From: Pseudogemmobacter bohemicus
GTDB taxonomy: Bacteria; Pseudomonadota; Alphaproteobacteria; Rhodobacterales; Rhodobacteraceae
Length of the DNA: 54,293 nt
NCBI RefSeq assembly: GCF_003290025.1
Contig: NZ_QNHG01000003.1
Location: 1-54,293, forward strand
Direction of reading: 5' to 3'
The notes below the pieces were generated by a model, which ran no database searches, was not told the DNA's origin, and worked only from the letters and a program-made list of their open reading frames with translations. The translations under genes were made by a program, and so were the position numbers. Positions 16,661 through 22,741 of the stretch are shown here, in pieces. The first letter of the stretch is position 1, and every line of letters starts with the position of its first letter.

Positions 16661-18024
16661 GTCTTTCGTGTCTCCTTGCCAATGGTGGTCTTGTTGCGAT
16701 CTTCCAACTGCGCCTTTCGCCCCGTCGCCATCTCCCACCGCCGCACGGCGACGTCGCAGTAAACCGGGTCCAATTCCATTGCGAAACACCGCCGCCCAGC
16801 CCGTTCGGCGGCAACGATCTGGGTGCCGGAGCCGCAAAACGGCTCGTAGATCAGGTCGCCCGGATCCGAGAACGCTGTCAGCACGGCCTCGACCAGCGCT
16901 ACAGGGAAGACCGCCGGGTGCGATCCGGCCGCGCCCAGCCCGCCCTTGTGGCGCATGATTCTGAAGACGCTGTCGGGAATGCGATGGCTTTGGATCGCGT
17001 TGCCGGTGCCGGTCTTGGCGTGGACGGTGCCGTCGGCTCCGCGCAGCCCACCGCCGCCGAGGGTTTCGCCCGCGTGTTTGGACGGGACCGTCTTGTGCGG
17101 TTTGCGCGGGCTGCGGTTGAAGTGGAAAATGAACTCGTGCGACGGAGCCAGGCGGCCGTTCCAGTCGCCCGGCAAACCGGGGCCCTGATCCCACACATAC
17201 CAGCCAAATCGCCGCCAGCCAGAGGCGCGCATCCATTCGACCCATCCTTCCCAATAGGGCTGCCATTCGCTGTCGCGGTGCACGAGGCCGAGGTTGACCA
17301 GCAGTTGCGCGTCCGTTTTGACCCGTGCCGTGGCGAACACGCCCTGCATTAGCGCATCCCAATCGCCGACCTTTTCCTTGGCGGCGCCGTAGTCGCGCTG
17401 CTGGGCGTAGGGCGGTGAGGTGAACATGAGCGTGGCCCGTTCGCCCTGCATCAGTCTAGCGACGGCGTCCGCATCGGTGGCGTCGCCGCAGCACAGCCGG
17501 TGCTTGCCCAGCGCCCAGATGTCACCCGGCTTGGTGATGGGTTCGGCAGGTGGATCGGGGATGGCATCGGCGGCATCGTCGTCGATCACCGTCCTGTCCT
17601 CGTCGCCCGCGCGCAGCAGGGCATCCAGTTCATCCTCGGGGATACCGATCAGCCCGAGGTCGAAGTCCTCGGCCAGCAGCGCCTGCAGTTCCTGCAGCAG
17701 CAGGGCCTCGTCCCAGCCGCCCAACGCAGTCAGTTTGTTGTCGGCGATGCGATACGCCCGGCGCTGCGCCTCGGTCAGATGCCCCAGCACGATGACCGGG
17801 GCCTCGGACAGGCCAAGGTGGGCGGCGGCCAGGATGCGACCATGGCCCGCGATCAACTCCCCGTCGGCCGCCACCAGCACTGGCACGGTCCAGCCGAACT
17901 CAGCCATGCTTGCGGCGATCTTCACGACTTGACCGGCGTCGTGGGTCTTGGCGTTTCGGGCGTAGGGTTTCAGCCGGGCGAGTGGCCAATGTTCAATCCG
18001 GCCCGGCAGCAGGGGCGCGTTCAT
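16657..18024 (-). CDS. ParB-domain DNA methyltransferase (SPPY type)
   Basis: The 455-residue protein has an N-terminal ParB/Srx-like domain (LKPYARNAKTHDAGQVVKIA, GELIAGHGR at residues 55-63, YRIADNKLTALGGWDE) and a C-terminal beta-class methyltransferase domain. Motif IV is SPPY at residues 203-206 and the AdoMet motif FCGSGT is at 396-401, with the order IV before I typical of the beta class. SPPY is found in N4-cytosine and some N6-adenine enzymes. It probably modifies phage DNA to avoid host restriction. No partner nuclease is adjacent, so it is an orphan methylase. It overlaps a second, related enzyme by 4 bp. Confidence 0.85.
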   Translation of the reverse strand: MNAPLLPGRIEHWPLARLKPYARNAKTHDAGQVVKIAASMAEFGWTVPVLVAADGELIAGHGRILAAAHLGLSEAPVIVLGHLTEAQRRAYRIADNKLTALGGWDEALLLQELQALLAEDFDLGLIGIPEDELDALLRAGDEDRTVIDDDAADAIPDPPAEPITKPGDIWALGKHRLCCGDATDADAVARLMQGERATLMFTSPPYAQQRDYGAAKEKVGDWDALMQGVFATARVKTDAQLLVNLGLVHRDSEWQPYWEGWVEWMRASGWRRFGWYVWDQGPGLPGDWNGRLAPSHEFIFHFNRSPRKPHKTVPSKHAGETLGGGGLRGADGTVHAKTGTGNAIQSHRIPDSVFRIMRHKGGLGAAGSHPAVFPVALVEAVLTAFSDPGDLIYEPFCGSGTQIVAAERAGRRCFAMELDPVYCDVAVRRWEMATGRKAQLEDRNKTTIGKETRKT

Positions 18025-19283
18025 GCCGCCAGCCTTTTCGCCTTCAGGTCGGCGAAGCTATCGCCGGTTTCCACCAGCACGGCCTCCTGGCCGGTAAATG
18101 ACTGCCAGCGCTCCACGGCCACGTCGACATAGGCCGGGTTCAGTTCCACGCCGAAGCAGACGCGCCCGGTAGTTTCGGCCGCGATCAGCGTGGTGCCGGA
18201 TCCCATGAAGGGTTCAAATACCGCCTGACCGGGGCTGGAGTTGTTCAGGATCGGGCGCCGCATGCATTCGACAGGCTTCTGCGTACCGTGCACCGTGTCG
18301 GCATCTTGATCGCGGTTGGCGATCTGCCACAACGTGGTCTGCTTGCGGTCGCCCGCCCAGTGCCCCTTGCCCTTGGCGCGGACGGCATACCAGCAGGGTT
18401 CGTGCTGCCAGTGGTAATCGCCGCGGCTGAGGACCAGCCGGTCCTTGGCCCAGATAATCTGCGAGCGGATGGCGAAGCCTGCAACCAAGAGGCTTTCAGC
18501 AACCGTCGCCGCGTGAAGCGCGCCGTGCCAGACATAGGCGACATCGCCCGGGAACAGTGCCCAAGCCTCGCGCCAATCGGCACGGTCGTCATTCAGCACC
18601 TTGCCGGTGCGCTTGGTATTGGCCGCTCCTGCCTGGTTGCGCCAGCTTGGGTCATACTCCACGCCGTAAGGCGGGTCCGTCACCATCAGCAACGGCTTCA
18701 CGCCGCCGAGCAGCCGCCCGACGACATCGGCAGAGGTGCTGTCGCCGCAGATCAGCCGGTGCGATCCAAGCTGCCAAAGGTCACCCGCCACTGAGACCGG
18801 GGTGACCGGTAACTCCGGAACGTCGTCCTCGCCCTCGACGGGGCCATCGCCGCCCAGCGCATCGGGATCCCGCAACAGCGCATCGAGATCATCCTCGCTG
18901 ATGCCCAGCAGCGTAAGGTCGAAATCCTCGGCCAGCAGCCCCGCGATCTCGTCGCGCAGCATTGCCTCGTCCCATTCGCCCAACTCGGTCAATTTGTTGT
19001 CCGCGATCCGGTACGCCCGGCGCTCCGCTTCATCCAGATGGCCAAGCCGGATCACCGGCACCTCGGTCAGCCCCAACATGATGGCGGCCAGCACCCGACC
19101 GTGGCCCGCAATCAGATCGCCATCGTCAGCCACCAAGCAAGGCACGGTCCAGCCGAACTTGGCCATGCTTGCCGCGATCTTGGCGACTTGGTCCGTGCCG
19201 TGGATCTTGGCATTGCGGGCATAGGGGCGCAGCCGGTCGATCGGCCAGCTCTCGATCTGGCTCGGCGCAAAGACAAGGTCCAT
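18021..19283 (-). CDS. ParB-domain DNA methyltransferase (DPPY type)
   Basis: The start is set at the ATG at 19283, giving MDLVFAPSQIESWPIDRLRP and 420 residues, because it aligns with the start of the neighbouring paralogue; the frame is open up to 19565 but the extra residues look non-coding. Residues 1-140 are the ParB-like domain, nearly the same as in the downstream enzyme (LRPYARNAKIHGTDQVAKIA, YRIADNKLTELGEWDE). Motif IV is DPPY (203-206), suggesting N6-adenine methylation, and motif I is FMGSGT (359-364). The two genes appear to be an old tandem duplication whose catalytic domains have diverged. Confidence 0.85.
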   Translation of the reverse strand: MDLVFAPSQIESWPIDRLRPYARNAKIHGTDQVAKIAASMAKFGWTVPCLVADDGDLIAGHGRVLAAIMLGLTEVPVIRLGHLDEAERRAYRIADNKLTELGEWDEAMLRDEIAGLLAEDFDLTLLGISEDDLDALLRDPDALGGDGPVEGEDDVPELPVTPVSVAGDLWQLGSHRLICGDSTSADVVGRLLGGVKPLLMVTDPPYGVEYDPSWRNQAGAANTKRTGKVLNDDRADWREAWALFPGDVAYVWHGALHAATVAESLLVAGFAIRSQIIWAKDRLVLSRGDYHWQHEPCWYAVRAKGKGHWAGDRKQTTLWQIANRDQDADTVHGTQKPVECMRRPILNNSSPGQAVFEPFMGSGTTLIAAETTGRVCFGVELNPAYVDVAVERWQSFTGQEAVLVETGDSFADLKAKRLAA

Positions 19284-19370
19284 GGTTGGGGTTCGGATCC
19301 GGGGCAGGGCGGACAGACCAATGCAAGCCCCGGCAAACGCCGGTTGCTGTGTCAGGGTCCGCGATGGGGG

Positions 19371-19407
19371 AAAGCAAAAGCGCCCGCGAGGGGTTTCCTC
19401 CGGGCGC
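19371..19407 (-). terminator. GC-rich hairpin plus T-run ahead of the methylase pair
   Basis: On the minus strand GCGCCCG-GAGG and CCTC-GCGGGCGC form a long stem (19380-19407) followed by CTTTTGCTTT. This is the form of an intrinsic terminator. It lies about 90 bp upstream of the methylase start and 400 bp downstream of the UvrD-like gene, so it could end the defence operon transcript or act as an attenuator for the phage genes. A TTGACA hexamer at 19449-19454 on the minus strand lies just before it, which leaves the attenuator reading open. Confidence 0.5.
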
Positions 19408-19793
19408 AACTCTTCGACAATCAAGGGGTACGTCAAGGGGGCTAGAAATGTCAATCCATTTTGTGGCGTGGAATCAAGGTGTTCTGCCGATCTGGCCTGA
19501 GGGTGGCTTCCGAAGATGGCTTTTCTGGCCAAATGAACCCACCAAGTGGACTCCGTGGCTTCCAAAAGGAATCCACCCTGGCCACCGATGCTGTCGGGTA
19601 AGGTTCTGAAATTGAGTCACAATTTCCCGCAGGGCCGCCGGGGTGGCTTCCAAGTGGATTCCCCGGTGAAGAAGCCAGTCGCTAGCGAAATGCCGCGCTC
19701 AGCCCCCCCGTATACAGATTGCGCCCGGGAGGAACCATGCCGGGGGGCCTCAGCTTTCACCGAGCCACTACCCTGCCTGATCAATCGGTCTGA
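19408..19793. other. Non-coding spacer with three related short repeats
   Basis: No convincing gene was seen. The repeat GTGGCTTCC occurs at about 19503, 19555 and 19643 on the plus strand, followed by AA or GA. The middle copy pairs with GGAATCCAC at 19568-19576 to form an imperfect palindrome with a 4-bp loop, and GTGGATTCC recurs near 19653. A TTGACA hexamer on the minus strand (19449-19454) could be a -35 element, but no good -10 follows. The spacer separates the six-gene defence operon from the methylase pair. Confidence 0.45.
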
Positions 19794-21881
19794 TCAAGAC
19801 CCTTTGAGGAAATCATCGACGAACTCGGACACCGGCGTGATGCCCGTTACCAAAAGATGGTCGCGCGCACGGGTGCATGCGACATAAAGCAAGTGCCGTT
19901 CGGTGTTGTAGACCTCTTCAAGGTCAGCATCATCAGCCACCGATTCAATGCGGTCCGATTGCGGAATAACATCGTCGTCGCAGGCCATGACGACGACTGA
20001 TCGGAATTCCAGGCCCTTGGTGAAATGCATCGTGCTGATGGCGACAGCTCCATTTTCGACTTCGACCTTGTCGTTCAGTTCAACGGCGCGCGCACCTGCA
20101 GCCTTCACCGCAGCCCGAGCGCGTTTCAGTTCCGCATCGGACCGCACGAAAACGCCCACCTCACTGGGCGCACAGCCCTCCCTCAGCCGTGCGCTGATCC
20201 AATCGCCGACGATGCTGCACTCATTGCTAGCATCCGTGCACGCCACGACTATAGGCGGCGGGCCGTCGAACATCGACACTGTGCCACGCCGTCCCTCAGC
20301 GTTTCCGTCAACGTCAGAGACGGTCGCTGGCAACAGTCTGTCAGCGTGAAGCCGGATCTGATGCGATGTGCGATAGTTGATTCGCAACGTGTGCGAACGG
20401 CCGCGAACATCAAGGCCCAACGCCTTCCACGAAAACGGCTGCTGGAAGATGCGCTGGCCGAGATCGCCCGCGAAGAAGAGGCCATCATTTCGGCCTTTAG
20501 CGATTGCTGCGAAGAACCGCGCTTCAGCCACACCCAGATCCTGCGCTTCGTCTATCACTGCAAAATCAAAGGGGCCGCTACCCTTCGCGGCCATGCTTTC
20601 CGACAATCGACCAAATACATCGGCCCACGTCACAATGCGTCGTTCCAACAGGCCCGCCCTCACGCGTTCGAAAATTGCCCAGAGAGCTTCGCGCTGTTTG
20701 CCGCCGATCCTGGTCTTTCGACCAAGGCGCGAGACGTCCCGATATTCGTCCCATGTGCGCAGCTGCCATGCGTCGACAACGTCCTCCCATTCACCCACAA
20801 GGAAGTGAGCTGAGAAGCGGTGGCCTTCGATTTCCGATGCAGCCTTGATGATCAGTGAACGGACCATCGCGGGTGCCGCGATCTGTGGTTGGCCGAACTG
20901 TTCGGAATAGAGGTCATAGCCAACCGCCGAGATCGCCTTGACGACAATTCGGGCGGCGATGGCTGGCTCGCCACCCACCAAGCTGGCCAATTTGATCCGC
21001 AGGGAATTTGCCAGCGCCTTTGAAAAGGTCGTCAGCAGGACAGTGGAGTTGGGGTTGACGCGCGCCAGATAGACCGCACGGTGCAATGCGACGATTGTCT
21101 TGCCAGTTCCTGCCGATCCAGACACTCGGGTCGGGCCGTTAAAGGACCGCTCGACCAGGTCGGCTTGGGCGGGGTGCAGGAATACCGCCCATTTGTCCCA
21201 AGGGTAATCCAGCGCTTGCTTCAGTTCTTCTGCATTGGTCAGCACACGGAAACGGCGCTGGGCATCGGGATGGGCAAAGGGGTCCGCCTCAACCGGTGCT
21301 GGCTCGGGTGGTTGCACTTTCTCGCCCACGGCCAGCTTCAGCAGCGCTTCCTGCGCCTCTTGCGGCAGGTGCTCGATGAGGTCGAACAGGGTTTCTTCGG
21401 TAGCCGCCCGGACGTCGTTCACCCATTCCTCGGGAACGCCAAAGGCCATCAGTTCGAATTTGCGCAGGTTGTCGAACAAGCGAGCGGCAGGTTTGGCGGT
21501 AGGTGTTGGGGCGACCACTTCCCTCGGCTTGAAGATCTCCACCTCTTCGACCCGTTCGCGCACCTCGACAAGCTGCATGGCGCCGGTGGTCGGGTGTCGT
21601 TCGATCTTGCGCCGTTCCGCCCATTTGTAGGCATCGTCGTGGTGATCGACATAGACAAGCAGGATGCTGGCGGCCGTGCGATGGACGATGATCCGGATGT
21701 CTGCATTCACCCGCACGGACCAGAAGTTCGTATCTTTGGCGCGGTCGAGCTTGTGGAAGGACAGACCGTTCGAGGTTGGGTCGAGCTGCAGGTCGAAAGC
21801 GGTAGTCTTGACCGCCTTCTGCTCTTGCGCAGTCAGGCGGCCGAGGCTGTCGGTAAAGGTGTCGGCGATCCGAAATTCCAT
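19794..21881 (-). CDS. UvrD/Rep-type helicase with RelE-like N-terminal domain
   Basis: The start is the ATG at 21881, overlapping the HNH gene stop as TGATG; the longer frame above it is a shadow of the HNH gene. The 695-residue protein begins with about 95 residues resembling a RelE/ParE-type fold (FTDSLGRLTAQEQKAVKTTA, SVRVNADIRIIVHRTAASIL, LLVYVDHHDDAYKWAERRK). After a linker comes a superfamily 1 helicase: Walker A GSAGTGKT (255-262), Walker B VIDEAQDLG, and the C-terminal motif LLYVACTRARDHLLVTG. It is the last gene of a six-gene operon with type III-like restriction-modification parts. A DNA-translocating or resecting role in defence is inferred. Whether the N-terminal domain is an active RNase cannot be told. 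Confidence 0.8.
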   Translation of the reverse strand: MEFRIADTFTDSLGRLTAQEQKAVKTTAFDLQLDPTSNGLSFHKLDRAKDTNFWSVRVNADIRIIVHRTAASILLVYVDHHDDAYKWAERRKIERHPTTGAMQLVEVRERVEEVEIFKPREVVAPTPTAKPAARLFDNLRKFELMAFGVPEEWVNDVRAATEETLFDLIEHLPQEAQEALLKLAVGEKVQPPEPAPVEADPFAHPDAQRRFRVLTNAEELKQALDYPWDKWAVFLHPAQADLVERSFNGPTRVSGSAGTGKTIVALHRAVYLARVNPNSTVLLTTFSKALANSLRIKLASLVGGEPAIAARIVVKAISAVGYDLYSEQFGQPQIAAPAMVRSLIIKAASEIEGHRFSAHFLVGEWEDVVDAWQLRTWDEYRDVSRLGRKTRIGGKQREALWAIFERVRAGLLERRIVTWADVFGRLSESMAAKGSGPFDFAVIDEAQDLGVAEARFFAAIAKGRNDGLFFAGDLGQRIFQQPFSWKALGLDVRGRSHTLRINYRTSHQIRLHADRLLPATVSDVDGNAEGRRGTVSMFDGPPPIVVACTDASNECSIVGDWISARLREGCAPSEVGVFVRSDAELKRARAAVKAAGARAVELNDKVEVENGAVAISTMHFTKGLEFRSVVVMACDDDVIPQSDRIESVADDADLEEVYNTERHLLYVACTRARDHLLVTGITPVSEFVDDFLKGS

Positions 21882-22741
21882 CAGTCCTCGCCCCCTGCGC
21901 GACGCTGTCCAGCCATCAGGGTGTTGATGATGTCGATGTAGCGGCCCGCAACCTGCGCGACCTCTTTGTGCGCCAACTCGATGATCTGCCGGATTTGTTC
22001 GTTTTCGCTGATCGGAACATAGTTGTGGCGTTCCATGTGCGATTCGATCTGCGCAATCCGATCTGGATAATTGGACAGGAAGGCGCGGAAATCCTTGTCG
22101 CCCTTGTTCGCGTTGCAAGGCTTGCAACTCGGGACAAGGTTACCGAGCCGATGTTCGCCAAGCGATTGCTTGTTGATCGGCACCACATGATCCATCAGCA
22201 ACTCGCCGTCCTGCCCACAATAAGCGCAGCGCCTGCCAAAGGCGTCGATCACCTGTTGCCATTGCTCTGGACCAAAACTCTCGTCGCCGAAGTTGCTTAG
22301 GATGTTGCGCACCAGCAGGTTCTGGGCGTTTCCGATGGCATTGCCTTTGAACCGGCCCCGAGAAGCGCGCACGGTTCTGTCGACGGACATGGTGTCACTG
22401 CTTGCACCCCCAGGCGCGGCGCGGGCAGCTTCGATCACATCGATGCCCTGTCGTTCCAGATACCGGACGAGGCTGGATCGGCTCTTGCTGGTCGGAGGGT
22501 CGAACCATTGGCTGGTGACGCGGACGGTTCTGCCGCGCACGACATAGATCTGTGACCAGTACCGCCGGTTTTCCACGGCCGAGATGTCTTCGACCGGCTT
22601 GCAGAACGGAAAGTTGACGTCCAGCGTGGCCTTCGAATAGGCGCGATCACACAGCCGATCAAACTCTGAATGATCCCGCTTTTCGCAGTATTCAAAGATG
22701 ATCGGGATGTAGTGCTGGATCAGCGCGCCAATTTTCATCAC
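21881..22741 (-). CDS. HNH endonuclease
   Basis: The 286-residue protein ends in a zinc-bound HNH domain: CAYCG (Cys 172 and 175), LLMDHVVPINK with the D184-H185 pair, LGNLVPSCKPCNANKG with the second CxxC (206, 209) and the following Asn. The first 150 residues were not recognised. The gene overlaps the methyltransferase stop by 4 bp upstream and the helicase start by one base downstream, so it is tightly coupled. The nuclease would cut DNA non-specifically or at modified or foreign sites; its relation to the methylase next door is not known. Confidence 0.8.
   Translation of the reverse strand: MMKIGALIQHYIPIIFEYCEKRDHSEFDRLCDRAYSKATLDVNFPFCKPVEDISAVENRRYWSQIYVVRGRTVRVTSQWFDPPTSKSRSSLVRYLERQGIDVIEAARAAPGGASSDTMSVDRTVRASRGRFKGNAIGNAQNLLVRNILSNFGDESFGPEQWQQVIDAFGRRCAYCGQDGELLMDHVVPINKQSLGEHRLGNLVPSCKPCNANKGDKDFRAFLSNYPDRIAQIESHMERHNYVPISENEQIRQIIELAHKEVAQVAGRYIDIINTLMAGQRRAGGED

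Larger units (their letters stand above)
6477..19283 (-). mobile_element. Degraded prophage / GTA-like remnant (lysis, tail tip, methylases only)
   Basis: All genes here except a DUF3489 gene lie on the minus strand and are packed or overlapping: two ParB-methyltransferases, a MerR-like protein, a small membrane protein, then DUF2460 (cut), DUF2163, NlpC/P60, hub, DUF2793 fibre, endolysin-like protein and spanins. Terminase, portal, capsid, head-tail connector, tail tube and tape-measure genes, about 15 kb in intact relatives, are missing at a single junction near 15337-15353. No integrase or attachment site was recognised. The remnant cannot build a particle by itself. Confidence 0.7.

Noticed and set aside
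16661-17362. Extension of the MerR-like frame through the methyltransferase gene
   Set aside because: The region encodes the AdoMet motif of the methyltransferase in the proper frame; the extension is Arg/Pro-rich shadow.
19284-19565. N-terminal extension of the second ParB-methyltransferase
   Set aside because: The paralogue starts at the equivalent of 19283, and the extension passes through a terminator-like hairpin and repeats.
19501-19660. CRISPR array in the repeat-bearing spacer
   Set aside because: Repeats are only 9-12 bp, unevenly spaced and few; no cas genes are present.
21882-22127. Extension of the UvrD-type frame into the HNH gene
   Set aside because: It overlaps the zinc-binding part of the HNH gene in another frame; the ATG at 21881 with a TGATG overlap is better.
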